Of a stretch of DNA of 64,000 nt, positions 33,057 through 41,572 are shown piece after piece. Below the pieces are notes generated by a model that saw only the letters and a list, made by a program, of their open reading frames with translations, made no database searches and was not told the origin of the DNA. The stretch covers positions 30,218 to 94,217 of the forward strand of contig NZ_JAAWWD010000064.1 of NCBI RefSeq assembly GCF_021404545.1. Reading direction: 5' to 3'. Origin of the DNA: Aestuariivita sp. Its GTDB lineage: Bacteria > Pseudomonadota > Alphaproteobacteria > Rhodobacterales > Rhodobacteraceae. Positions within the stretch are counted from its first letter, which is position 1. The number at the start of each line of letters is the position of its first letter. A program made the position numbers and the translations under genes.

Positions 33057-34631
33057 TTATCTGCGGCTGATCCGGCCATCCGTGTAGGGCTGGTAGGGCG
33101 CATATTCCGCCAGATACTCGGCCGTTACATCCGCCAGATCGGGACCATAATCATAGGCGTTCTTGTCATCGCCCGAGAACATGGCATAGCCGTCGCCACC
33201 ATTGCGGACATAGTTGTTGGAGACCACGCCATAGATCCGCGCGGGATCAAGCGACACGAACGCGTCGCCCTCGGCCACCTCGACCGAAACGATCCGGGCA
33301 CCGGGCTCCGCCGCGGCGTCCCAGACAAAGCGCAATCCGGCCACCTGCGGGAACCGGCCGGCCCCCTCTTCGACCTGGCTCACACCGTTCTCCAGTGCCT
33401 CGACGATCACCGCACCCGACACCTGAAAGGTCGAAAGCGTGTTCTGGAAGGGCAGAACCGTCAGCACTTCGCCCATCGTCACCTCGCCTGCGTCGATGGA
33501 GGCGCGGATACCGCCGCCGTTCTGGATGGCGATCTGGATGCCCTGATCCGCCACCCGCGCCAGCATCGCATCGGCAATCAGATTGCCCATCGTGCATTCC
33601 TCGGCGCGGCACACCGCCCGGTCACCGCCCAGCGGCACCGCCGTCTCGGCAACGACACGGTTGCGGATCTCGTCCAGCGGACCGGCAAGCTCGCCCAACC
33701 GCGCGACAACAGTCGCATCTTCGGAAACCGCCGCATCCATGATCAGCGGATCGCCCACGGCCTCGGTCACGATGCCCGCATCGTCGAATGTGACGCTCAA
33801 CTCACCCAGAAACTTGCCATAGGCATAGGCCTGCACGATCGCCACGCCGTTCACCATGGTGGGATACGGACCCTGCGCGCCGTCATGGGTGTTGCTGAGC
33901 AGCGTGTTTGAGTGCCCGCCCACGATCACATCGACGCCGGTCGTCTCGGCAGCGACACGCTGATCCACGCCAAAGCCCGAATGGCTGAGCACGATGATCT
34001 TGGTCACGCCATCGGCGGTCAGCCGGTCGACTTCGCCCTGCACGGCAGGCACCGGATCGGAAAAGGTGATGTTGGGGCCCGGGCTGGCCAATTCATCGGT
34101 GTCTTCGGGGGTCAGACCGATCAGGCCGATCCGTGCGCCGCCGCGTTCGATCACCGTGGATTTCAGGATCTTGCCTGCCAAAAGCTCCTCGCCAGAGACA
34201 TCGGCATTCGACATCAGCACCGGAAACTGCACCGCATCCATAAAGCCGCGCAGCACCTCTGGCCCGTCATCAAACTCGTGATTGCCGACGGTCATCGCGT
34301 CGTACCCCATGAGGTTCATCATCTCGGCCGCGACCTGGCCCTTGTAGTAGGTGTAATAGAGCGTGCCCTGAAACTGATCCCCGCCATCGACGAGGATGGA
34401 GTTTTGGGCACGTGCCCGCGCCTCGCGAATGGCGGTGATCAGCCGGGCCGAGCCGCCGAAACACTTGCCTTCGGCGTTGTCCTCCGCCTTGCAGCCGCTG
34501 TCAAAGCGGTTGATCGGCTCAAACCGGGCATGAAAATCGTTGGTGTGCAGAATGGTCAGCGTGTAATCGGCCTGCGCTGCGGCGGCACTCAGCACGAGTG
34601 CGGCCGTGGCTGTCATCAGGGACTTCAGCAT
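33057..34631 (-). CDS. Secreted 5'-nucleotidase/UshA-type phosphoesterase
   Basis: 524 residues with a signal peptide of about 20 residues (MTATAALVLSAAAAQA). The metallophosphatase domain shows LHTNDFHARFEP, VDGGDQFQG, VGNHEFDDG and LSHSGFGVD with VGGHSNT, giving both metal sites. The C-terminal 5_nucleotid_C domain includes IAIQNGGGIRASIDAG and SNNYVRNGGDGYAM. It should release phosphate or nucleosides from nucleotides in the periplasm. AGAGGAGA precedes the ATG by six bases. A TTGACA on the minus strand at 34684-34689 may be its -35. Confidence 0.9.
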   Translation of the reverse strand: MLKSLMTATAALVLSAAAAQADYTLTILHTNDFHARFEPINRFDSGCKAEDNAEGKCFGGSARLITAIREARARAQNSILVDGGDQFQGTLYYTYYKGQVAAEMMNLMGYDAMTVGNHEFDDGPEVLRGFMDAVQFPVLMSNADVSGEELLAGKILKSTVIERGGARIGLIGLTPEDTDELASPGPNITFSDPVPAVQGEVDRLTADGVTKIIVLSHSGFGVDQRVAAETTGVDVIVGGHSNTLLSNTHDGAQGPYPTMVNGVAIVQAYAYGKFLGELSVTFDDAGIVTEAVGDPLIMDAAVSEDATVVARLGELAGPLDEIRNRVVAETAVPLGGDRAVCRAEECTMGNLIADAMLARVADQGIQIAIQNGGGIRASIDAGEVTMGEVLTVLPFQNTLSTFQVSGAVIVEALENGVSQVEEGAGRFPQVAGLRFVWDAAAEPGARIVSVEVAEGDAFVSLDPARIYGVVSNNYVRNGGDGYAMFSGDDKNAYDYGPDLADVTAEYLAEYAPYQPYTDGRISRR

Positions 34632-34669
34632 TGGGGATCTCCTCTTTGACATTCCCTGCCATGCTGCGC

Positions 34670-34691
34670 CTTTGACCGACACCTGTCAAAG
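34670..34691. promoter_or_regulatory. CTTTGAC-N8-GTCAAAG dyad at the nucleotidase promoter
   Basis: Seven-base perfect arms; a further direct CTTTGAC occurs at 34644-34650. The minus-strand arm includes a perfect TTGACA -35 hexamer. The rest of the 274-base gap up to 34905 shows no gene. Confidence 0.35.
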
Positions 34692-34905
34692 ATCTTGACC
34701 CCTGACCCCGCGACAAGCGGATTCTGATACGGGCTTTCGCCGGTTGGCCCGGCCGACCCGAGCCGCCCATGGTTTGGCGATGGCGCCGGTCTTGCCAGGG
34801 TCTGCTCCCGAATGCCGCGGCCTTGGGTCACTGCCAATGACCTGCGCCAATCAGGGGCCGCATAGATCGCTTGACCGCTCCTCGCGTCCAAGGCATCAGG
34901 CTCAT

Positions 34906-35670
34906 ATGCTGATATACAAGATTTTCCGGGCCGATGAATGGAGCGCGTTTCGCGCGGCGGGCGAGACGCGCGGCGCACCTATCGACCTCCAGGATGGCTA
35001 TATCCATTTCTCCACCGCCGCCCAGGTGACCGAGACCGCAGCCAAGCATTTCGCGGGGGCCGAGGGGCTGATGCTGCTTGCCCTGGAAGCCGACACGCTG
35101 GGCGACACGCTGATATGGGAGCCGTCACGCGGCGGCGCGCTTTTTCCGCATCTCTACCGTCCGATGCGGCTGACCGAGGTGCATTGGGCGCACCCTTTGC
35201 CGCTGGTGGATGGGGTGCATCAGTTTCCCGAGGGGGTCACCAATGGCCATGTCGATCCCACCCGCGCACAGTTCGAGGCGTTCAAGGGGTTGGACCGGGA
35301 CCATCCCATCGAGATGCTCAACCTCGTCAGGCTGCGCGATCTCGCGTGCTATCCTGAGGGGCATGCGTTGGCTCAGGATGGCCTTACCGGCGCTGCGGCC
35401 TATGCCCGCTATGGTGCCGAAAGCGGCCCAGTTTTGGCCCGTGTCGGCGGCACGATCCTGTGGCGCGGCGGCTATGAGACGATGCTGATCGGCCCGGAAT
35501 CCGAGGTTTGGGATCACGTCTTTGTCGCGCGCTATCCGACAACGCATGCGTTTTTGCAAATGGTCACCGACCCCGAATATCAGCGCGCGGTCGTACATCG
35601 GCAGGCGGGTGTAGTAACCTCGCGCCTGATACGCTGCGCCCCAGCCGATGCGGGCCTGTCGTTCGGATGA
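34906..35670 (+). CDS. DUF952-DUF1330 fusion protein
   Basis: 254 residues with two domains. Residues 1-115 are DUF952: [27 protein letters not shown] and the conserved FPHLYRPM. Residues about 130-250 are DUF1330, a ferredoxin-like dimeric alpha/beta-barrel type: [30 protein letters not shown] and [11 protein letters not shown]. Neither has a settled function; DUF952 proteins have been linked by others to ADP-ribosyltransferase-like folds, which I cannot confirm here. The gene overlaps pyrD by four bases (ATGA) and is thus co-translated with it. The usual arrangement in this family is DUF952 alone before pyrD. Confidence 0.8.
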   Translation: MLIYKIFRADEWSAFRAAGETRGAPIDLQDGYIHFSTAAQVTETAAKHFAGAEGLMLLALEADTLGDTLIWEPSRGGALFPHLYRPMRLTEVHWAHPLPLVDGVHQFPEGVTNGHVDPTRAQFEAFKGLDRDHPIEMLNLVRLRDLACYPEGHALAQDGLTGAAAYARYGAESGPVLARVGGTILWRGGYETMLIGPESEVWDHVFVARYPTTHAFLQMVTDPEYQRAVVHRQAGVVTSRLIRCAPADAGLSFG

Positions 35671-36722
35671 AGGGGCTTTTGGAAAAGGCCGGTCTGGTGT
35701 TGTTGCACAATATGGACCCCGAGGCCGCGCATGGCGCCTCCATCAAGGCTCTGAAACTGGGGGTGGCACCGAGGCCGGGGCCCGTGCAATCCCCTCGCCT
35801 TGCCACGGATCTTGCCGGTCTCGCCCTGCCCAACCCGGTGGGGCTCGCCGCCGGGTTCGACAAGAATGCCGAGGCACTAGGGCCGCTTTCCCAAGCAGGC
35901 TTTGGGTTCATCGAGGTCGGCGCCGCCACGCCGCGCGCCCAGCCCGGCAATCCGCGCCCGCGCCTTTTCCGACTGAGCGAGGATCGCGCCGCGATCAACC
36001 GCTTTGGGTTTAACAATGACGGGATGGACGCTATCGCCACCCGGCTGGCCCGGCGCCCGCGCGACGCGGTGATCGGCCTCAATCTGGGGGCCAACAAGGA
36101 CAGCACCGACCGTGCGGGCGATTTCGCACAGGTGCTCGCGCGCTGCGGGCCGCTGGTGGATTTCGCGACCGTCAACGTCTCCTCTCCCAACACCGAAAAG
36201 CTGCGCGATCTTCAGGGGCGCGACGCTCTGGCCGCCCTTCTGGGCAATGTGATCGACACCCGCAACCGGCTGGAGCGGCGCGTGCCGATCTTTCTCAAGA
36301 TCGCACCGGATCTGACGGCGGAAGAGCTGGCCGATATCGCAGCCGTCGCCAATGAGGCCCGCGTCGATGCAATCATCGCGACCAATACGACGCTGTCGCG
36401 GGACGGGCTCAGAAGCCTCTCTCGCGGCGAATCCGGCGGGCTTTCGGGACAACCGCTTTTTGATCGTTCCACCCGTGTGCTGGCACGGCTCTCGACGCTG
36501 ACGGAAATCCCGTTGGTCGGCGTGGGGGGAGTTGGTTCGGCCGAACAGGCCTATGCCAAGATCCGGGCCGGGGCGACCGCCGTGCAGCTTTACACCGCGC
36601 TGGTCTATGGCGGGCTTTCGCTGGCGGGCCGGATCGTGCGCGGGCTCGACGATCTGCTGGCCCGCGACGGGTTCGCAACGGTGGCGGATGCCGTGGGCAC
36701 CGGGAAAGAGGACTGGTTATGA
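35667..36722 (+). CDS. pyrD: Dihydroorotate dehydrogenase (quinone), class 2
   Basis: 351 residues. Class 2 features are an N-terminal helix region ([19 protein letters not shown]) for membrane/quinone contact and FMN-site motifs [31 protein letters not shown] and [21 protein letters not shown]. It oxidises dihydroorotate to orotate in pyrimidine synthesis, passing electrons to ubiquinone. It overlaps the genes on both sides by four bases, making a tightly coupled DUF952/1330-pyrD-ArsC trio. Confidence 0.95.
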   Translation: MKGLLEKAGLVLLHNMDPEAAHGASIKALKLGVAPRPGPVQSPRLATDLAGLALPNPVGLAAGFDKNAEALGPLSQAGFGFIEVGAATPRAQPGNPRPRLFRLSEDRAAINRFGFNNDGMDAIATRLARRPRDAVIGLNLGANKDSTDRAGDFAQVLARCGPLVDFATVNVSSPNTEKLRDLQGRDALAALLGNVIDTRNRLERRVPIFLKIAPDLTAEELADIAAVANEARVDAIIATNTTLSRDGLRSLSRGESGGLSGQPLFDRSTRVLARLSTLTEIPLVGVGGVGSAEQAYAKIRAGATAVQLYTALVYGGLSLAGRIVRGLDDLLARDGFATVADAVGTGKEDWL

Positions 36723-37063
36723 TCACACTCTGGCACAATCCGCGCTGCTCGAAATCGCGGCAGGCACTGGCGTTGCTGGAAGAGGCGAGCGCCCAGGTAT
36801 CGGTGCGCCGGTATCTTGAGGAATCGCCCACGCTGGACGAACTGCGCGCGGTTCACGCGTCGATGGGCGCGCCACCGGTGATTGCCATGATGCGCACAGG
36901 CGAGGCAGAGTTCAAAGCCGCCGGTCTGGGCAAAACCGATGACGATGAGACCTTGCTGCACGCCATGGCCGCGCATCCCAAACTGATCGAACGGCCCGTC
37001 GCGATCCGCGGCGACCGCGCGGTTCTGGGCCGACCGCCCGAACGGGTTCTGGAGCTGCTTTAG
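36719..37063 (+). CDS. ArsC/Spx-family arsenate reductase-like protein
   Basis: 114 residues with the thioredoxin-like ArsC fold. The nucleophile is in HNPRCSKSR (Cys near residue 10), and LERPVAI-type [18 protein letters not shown] follows with the Arg residues that bind arsenate in plasmid ArsC. It may reduce arsenate with glutathione/glutaredoxin or serve another thiol role. The gene overlaps pyrD by four bases, and its stop codon overlaps that of the converging MATE gene by two bases. No ars operon genes are nearby, so a role in arsenic resistance is unproven. Confidence 0.82.
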   Translation: MITLWHNPRCSKSRQALALLEEASAQVSVRRYLEESPTLDELRAVHASMGAPPVIAMMRTGEAEFKAAGLGKTDDDETLLHAMAAHPKLIERPVAIRGDRAVLGRPPERVLELL

Positions 37064-38382
37064 GCCACCCGCGCCTCGATCCGTGGGTAGCGCAAACCCA
37101 AGGTCATGCCGCGCGCCACGAATGAGATGATCAGCGCCAGCCACAGCCCATGATTGCCCATCACCGGAATCAGGGTAAAGACGGCCAGCCAGTAGATTAC
37201 AAAGCTGATGACCATCATGTTGCGCATATCCCGTGTCTGGGTCGCGCCGATGAAGATCCCGTCGAACATCCAGGCCCAGACGCCCAGGATCGGGGCCATC
37301 ACCATCCAGATCAGATAAATGCGCGCCTCCGCCTGAACCTCGGGCGCCTTGGCCATCGTGTCGATCAGCCAGCCGCCGCCCAGCGCGAAGGCCACCATCA
37401 GGATCAGCACGACGATGACCCCCCAGCCGGTGGTCAGAACCGCGCTGCGCCGCAGATCGCCCAGATGGCGGGCACCCAGGGCCTGACCCACGAGCGCCTC
37501 GGCGGCAAAGGCAAAGCCATCCAGCGCATAGGCCGTGATGTAAAGAAACTGGAGCAGCACCTGATTGGCCGCCAGCGTCACATCGCCGAAATCGGCGCCG
37601 ATGAACAGAAACGAGGTAAAGATGATCTGCAACAAGAGCGACCGGATCAGGATATCGGTATTGACCGACACCATGTTTTTGATCCGCGCCCCGTCGAACA
37701 CACGCGGCCAGTCGCGCCAGCGCGGTGTGGCGAACGCCCCGCGACAAAGCCACAGAGCAAGCGCCGCGCCGGACCATTCGGCGATGAATGTGGCAATCGC
37801 CACGCCCTGCACGCCCCAGCCCAGCCCCAGAACGAACCACAGGTTCAAAACGATGTTCAGACCGTTCATCCAAAGCTGGATGACAAGCACGGCCCGTGTG
37901 CGCTCCTGCGCGATCAGCCAGCCGGTGATCCCGTAAAGCGCAATCGCGGCAGGCGCGGACCAGACGCGGATGGTCATATAGTCGCGTGCCAGCTCTTCGA
38001 CCGCGGCACTGCCGGGCGAAATCGCGAGCGCCGCCGCAAAAAGCGGCCATTGCAACACGATCAGGGCCGCGCCAAAGCCCAGTCCCGCCATCAGCACCCG
38101 CGTCAGCAGGGCCGAGACCTCGCCCGCATCCGCCGCCCCCAGCGCCTGAGAGGTCAGCCCCACGGTACCCATGCGCAAGAACCCGAACATCCAGTAGATC
38201 GAGGTCAGGATGATCGCGCCCAGCCCCACCGCGCCGATGGGCGCGGCCTCGCCCATCTGGCCCACCACGCCGGTATCCACGGCGCCCAGGATTGGAACGG
38301 TGGCGTTGGACAGAACAATCGGCAGGGCGATGCTCAGAACCCGCCGGTGACCCAGCGGCGCGCGCGAGGCGGCCTCGGCCAT
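37060..38382 (-). CDS. MATE-family efflux transporter (DinF-like)
   Basis: 440 residues with twelve hydrophobic helices in two repeats. MATE signatures include VLSIALPIVLSNATVPILGAVDTG in the first helix and FAAEALVGQALGARHLGD in the second repeat. It should export cationic or other compounds using a sodium or proton gradient. It is transcribed just after two thioesterase genes, only one base separating its start from the nearer one, but a functional link is not obvious. Confidence 0.9.
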   Translation of the reverse strand: MAEAASRAPLGHRRVLSIALPIVLSNATVPILGAVDTGVVGQMGEAAPIGAVGLGAIILTSIYWMFGFLRMGTVGLTSQALGAADAGEVSALLTRVLMAGLGFGAALIVLQWPLFAAALAISPGSAAVEELARDYMTIRVWSAPAAIALYGITGWLIAQERTRAVLVIQLWMNGLNIVLNLWFVLGLGWGVQGVAIATFIAEWSGAALALWLCRGAFATPRWRDWPRVFDGARIKNMVSVNTDILIRSLLLQIIFTSFLFIGADFGDVTLAANQVLLQFLYITAYALDGFAFAAEALVGQALGARHLGDLRRSAVLTTGWGVIVVLILMVAFALGGGWLIDTMAKAPEVQAEARIYLIWMVMAPILGVWAWMFDGIFIGATQTRDMRNMMVISFVIYWLAVFTLIPVMGNHGLWLALIISFVARGMTLGLRYPRIEARVA

Positions 38383-38383
38383 G

Positions 38384-38893
38384 CTACCGCTTGTCCCGGG
38401 GCATCAGAAAGTGACCGGTGGCCTGGGCAAACCGCTTTTCGCGGTGATCCTGCCAGCCTTCGACATGCACGCTGGCATAGCGCCGCCCCGACCGCGACAC
38501 CATTGCGCGCGCATAGGCGTCCCGCGGCAGGCCCGAGCGCAGGTAGTCCACGGTGAAATCAATGGTCTTGGGCAGGCGCGGCAGATTGCCCGCTGCCATC
38601 TGGTCGGGGTCGATGGCGCCGCTCTCGATATCCTGCCACAGATAGCTCCAGCTGAGTGTGATGACGGATGTGATCTCCAGAAATGCCGCTGTCACGCCGC
38701 CATGGATCGCGGGCAGGAACGGATTGCCGATCAGCTTGTCGTCAAACGGCAGAACGGCGGTCAGCTCATCCCCCCGGCGGTCGAACTGAACGCCCAGATA
38801 CTTGATGTATGGCACCCCGTCCACCAGCGCCTTGAGCGCGGCATCGCGGCGTTGCTTGATCACCTGAACGGGTTCGGGTCGCGATCGTGCCAT
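38384..38893 (-). CDS. PaaI-type thioesterase family protein (169 aa)
   Basis: 169 residues. A hotdog domain occupies about 45-165: GNPFLPAIHGGVTAAFLEITSVIT with the central helix, PKTIDFTVDYLRSGLPRDAYARA and SVHVEGWQD. An N-terminal helical extension of 40 residues precedes it. Likely an acyl-CoA thioesterase of unknown substrate. Its ATG shares one base with the stop of the second thioesterase gene upstream (TGATG), so both are made together, possibly as a heteromer. Confidence 0.82.
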   Translation of the reverse strand: MARSRPEPVQVIKQRRDAALKALVDGVPYIKYLGVQFDRRGDELTAVLPFDDKLIGNPFLPAIHGGVTAAFLEITSVITLSWSYLWQDIESGAIDPDQMAAGNLPRLPKTIDFTVDYLRSGLPRDAYARAMVSRSGRRYASVHVEGWQDHREKRFAQATGHFLMPRDKR

Positions 38894-39312
38894 CAGCCGC
38901 CCTCCACCGTGAACGCGCCCGAGGCGGTGGCCACGGGCCGGTCGCTGTCGTCATCCGTCGCCGTGGCGCGCACAAAGGCGACCGAACGGGTGATGTGATA
39001 GCACGTGGCACGCGTGGTGATCGCCTGCCCCGGTGTGGCCGCGCGCATGTAATCGATCCTAAGATCGATCGTGGCGGTGCCCGCGGGCGAGGACGGATGG
39101 CTCATCACCGCGGCCCCGCAACAGGTGTCCATCAGTGCCGAGACCGCGCCGCCATGAATCACGCCGGTCTTGGGGTCACCCACGAACCGGTCATCATAGG
39201 CCATCGTGATCACTGCCGTGCCATCGCCGATTTCCGTCAGTTGCATGCCCAGCGCCCGCGAATGCGGGATCGCTTCGATGAACTGTCGCGCCAACTTGGC
39301 CTTATCTGCCAT
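38893..39312 (-). CDS. PaaI-type thioesterase family protein (139 aa)
   Basis: 139 residues with a complete hotdog: [20 protein letters not shown] carrying the catalytic Asp position, [24 protein letters not shown] and [11 protein letters not shown] at the end. The start [23 protein letters not shown] has a typical PaaI N-terminus; upstream codons read through the promoter region and were left out. It is divergent from a MerR gene 117 bases away, which may control the pair. Confidence 0.85.
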   Translation of the reverse strand: MADKAKLARQFIEAIPHSRALGMQLTEIGDGTAVITMAYDDRFVGDPKTGVIHGGAVSALMDTCCGAAVMSHPSSPAGTATIDLRIDYMRAATPGQAITTRATCYHITRSVAFVRATATDDDSDRPVATASGAFTVEGG

Positions 39313-39429
39313 GGGGGGTCCTTTGCGTCGAGGTGCTGCCCCTATATGTTCCGTGACCGCGCGAAAGAGCAAGCCCACCTGTTGAACTCCCCCCGCGACG
39401 CGCTTACCCTTGGGTCGAGGAGAGGTGGC

Positions 39430-39798
39430 ATGTCCGACAACCGTCTGACGTTCAAGGAAATGTGCGCGAAGTTCGATGTAACGCCGCGCACCTTGCGTTA
39501 CTATGAATATATCGAGCTTTTGCAGCCCGATCGCGAGGGGCGGTCACGCTATTACGGCGCGCGCGAACAGGCCCGCATGGTGCTGATCATGCGCGGCCGC
39601 AAATTCGGCTTTCAGCTCGAAGAGATCCGGCAATGGCTGATGATCTATGAAAACGAGGGCAATGCCGCGCAGATGAACGCCTTTGTCGAGATGGCCGACC
39701 GCCAGATGAAAGAGCTTCAGGACCAGCAGCGCCAGCTGCAGGAGGCGATGGATGCGCTCAAATCCCTGCGCGATCAAACGGCGGCGGGGCTCGTCTGA
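39430..39798 (+). CDS. MerR-family regulator (first of two paralogs)
   Basis: 122 residues. The MerR DNA-binding domain covers about 5-75: [26 protein letters not shown], then [34 protein letters not shown] coiled-coil (about 88-118, [21 protein letters not shown]) follows. There are no metal-binding Cys in the tail. It resembles the fatty acid or branched-chain acyl-CoA type MerR regulators more than metal sensors. GAGAGGTGGC precedes the ATG. It is 55% or so similar by eye to the regulator at 41129. Confidence 0.85.
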   Translation: MSDNRLTFKEMCAKFDVTPRTLRYYEYIELLQPDREGRSRYYGAREQARMVLIMRGRKFGFQLEEIRQWLMIYENEGNAAQMNAFVEMADRQMKELQDQQRQLQEAMDALKSLRDQTAAGLV

Positions 39799-39890
39799 GC
39801 CCTGCACAGCTCACCGCGCGGCCAGGTGCCAGGCGTCGGTAAGGCGCGGAATGGTTTGAACTCCGTCGGCTCAAAAGGACACGCCGGACA

Positions 39891-40874
39891 ATGACAGATC
39901 CCTATCAGCAGTCGATGATGGAAAACCTTTATTGGTGGGGGATCCCCACCTTGTTTCGCTGTCCCAACGAGGGCCCGCAGGATAGCGACATCGCACTGGT
40001 GGGGGTGCCTCACTCCACCGGCAATGGCACGACGGAGCGCGATCAGCATCTGGGGCCACGCGCGCTGCGCAACGTCTCAAGCGTTGCGCGACGCATGCAT
40101 GGGGAATTCCAGCTCGATCCCTGGACAGCCGCCAGAATCGTGGATGTCGGGGATGTTCCCCTGCCCCGCGCCAATGACAATGAACATTGCATCGAACAGA
40201 TCACCAGGTTTTATGCCGATATCGACGCCACCGGAGCCAGACCCATCTCGGTCGGCGGCGATCATTCGATCACCGGCGGCATCGTCCAGGCGCTTGGCCG
40301 GGGACAGATCTGCAAGGGCGAGCCGGTGTGCTTTCTTCACATGGATGCCCATACGGATGTGTTCACAAAGGTAGACCATTTCCTGGGGGCCAAGAAATCG
40401 GCGGCGCATTGGGGCGCCTATCTGGTGGATCAGGGCAAGGTCGATCCCACCCATTCCATGCAGATCGGGCTGCGCGGCCATGCGCGAACCCTCGACTGGC
40501 TCCAGCCTTCGTATGATTACGGCTACAACGTGGTGACGATGAAGGAGTTCAGGACGCGCGGCATCGAGGATGTCATTTTCCAGATCAAACGCGTGCTTGC
40601 AGGAAAACCCGTCTACATCACCTTTGATCTGGATTGCCTGGACCCTACGATCGCGCCAGGCGTGTCGAATATCGAGGCCGGAGAAAAGGGGTTCGACATA
40701 GACGAAGCCGTCGCCTTGCTGCGCGCGGTGCGCGGGATGAACATCGTGGGTGGAGACATTGTGTGTATGATGCCCACGAAAGACAATCCAAACCAGATCA
40801 CCGCCCTGACCGCCGCCGCGATCATGTTCGAGATGATTTCGATGTGCGCCGAGAACGTGGCGACAGCGCCCTAG
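39891..40874 (+). CDS. Ureohydrolase, agmatinase-like
   Basis: 327 residues of the arginase/agmatinase family. All manganese ligands are present: His in GGDHS, Asp-His-Asp in MDAHTDVF, and the two Asp of FDLDCLDPTIAPG. The N-terminal motif GVPHSTGNGTTERDQHLGPRALR replaces the more common RPG-type motif. It should hydrolyse a guanidino compound to urea and an amine. Agmatine is the usual guess, but guanidinobutyrate or another guanidino acid is equally possible from sequence. It follows the first MerR gene by 92 bases in the same direction. Confidence 0.82.
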   Translation: MTDPYQQSMMENLYWWGIPTLFRCPNEGPQDSDIALVGVPHSTGNGTTERDQHLGPRALRNVSSVARRMHGEFQLDPWTAARIVDVGDVPLPRANDNEHCIEQITRFYADIDATGARPISVGGDHSITGGIVQALGRGQICKGEPVCFLHMDAHTDVFTKVDHFLGAKKSAAHWGAYLVDQGKVDPTHSMQIGLRGHARTLDWLQPSYDYGYNVVTMKEFRTRGIEDVIFQIKRVLAGKPVYITFDLDCLDPTIAPGVSNIEAGEKGFDIDEAVALLRAVRGMNIVGGDIVCMMPTKDNPNQITALTAAAIMFEMISMCAENVATAP

Positions 40875-40999
40875 CCGATAGCAACCCGGCGATGCGACCC
40901 CGCCCAGGGGGCTGCGGTCCCATGCAGGTAGGGTATTCCGTACCCGATCCCGGTTCGCCGGTGACCCGATTGGGGAATAAAATGTCGCTCGAACCCGCA

Positions 41000-41062
41000 T
41001 GACGTTGGTGGATGTTACGTCAACTTGAAAGTGACGTGACGTCCAGGTTACGTCAACGTCAA
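41000..41062. promoter_or_regulatory. Cluster of ACGT half-sites before MerR/beta-oxidation operon
   Basis: Contains TGACGTTG at 41000, TTACGTCAA at 41015, GTGACGTGACGTC at 41031 and the near-palindrome TTACGTCAACGTCAA at 41048-41062. This resembles operators of LiuR-type MerR regulators. The site lies 66 bases or more before the MerR start. The remainder of the 254-base gap from 40875 has no gene. Confidence 0.55.
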
Positions 41063-41128
41063 TCACATGTTGTAAAACGCTCCAAAGCTTCGCACCTAAC
41101 CGGTATCGCCCAGATGACGGAGAGCGAC

Positions 41129-41533
41129 ATGATGAGTGAAGACGTAATGACAATCCGCGAGATGTGCGACGCCTATGAGGTGACGCCGCGCACATTGCGG
41201 TTCTATGAAGCCAAAGAGCTTTTGTTCCCCATTCGCGAGGGGCAGAAGCGCCTGTTTACCAAACGCGACCGGGCGCGGCTCAAGCTGATTCTGCGCGGCA
41301 AGCGCTTTGGCTTCAGCCTTGAAGAGATCCGCCAGTTGCTGGACCTCTATCACATGGGCGACCAGCAGCTCACCCAGATCAGCCGCACCTACGATATCGC
41401 CCGTGAACGGCTCAACGACATGGAACGCCAGCGCGACGAGTTGACCGAGGCGATTGACGATCTGAAAGAACAGCTCAAGTGGGGGGAAAAGATGATCGCC
41501 TCGCTGAGCGTGCCGAAAAAAGCCGCCGAGTAA
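41129..41533 (+). CDS. MerR-family regulator heading the beta-oxidation operon
   Basis: 134 residues. MTIREMCDAYEVTPRTLRFYEAKELL and RLFTKRDRARLKLILRGKRFGFSLEEIRQLLDLY form the MerR domain; a coiled coil (YDIARERLNDMERQRDELTEAIDDLKEQL, shown in parts) ends the protein. GGAG six bases before the ATG at 41129 supports this start; ATG at 41132 follows immediately and ATG at 41114 is also in frame. It lies 39 bases before a fadE-type gene, like LiuR regulators of acyl-CoA degradation. An acyl-CoA effector is inferred. Confidence 0.86.
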   Translation: MMSEDVMTIREMCDAYEVTPRTLRFYEAKELLFPIREGQKRLFTKRDRARLKLILRGKRFGFSLEEIRQLLDLYHMGDQQLTQISRTYDIARERLNDMERQRDELTEAIDDLKEQLKWGEKMIASLSVPKKAAE

Positions 41534-41572
41534 GACGGCGCCGCGACCAACCGACTTTGAGGGAGATACCCG

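Noticed and set aside
31269..34631. Functional pairing of the TPR-sulfotransferase with the 5'-nucleotidase for PAP recycling
   Set aside because: The genes converge, and the nucleotidase is exported by its signal peptide while PAP is cytoplasmic.
36719..37063. Part of an arsenic resistance operon
   Set aside because: No arsR, arsB/acr3 or arsH is nearby; the neighbours are pyrD and a MATE pump.
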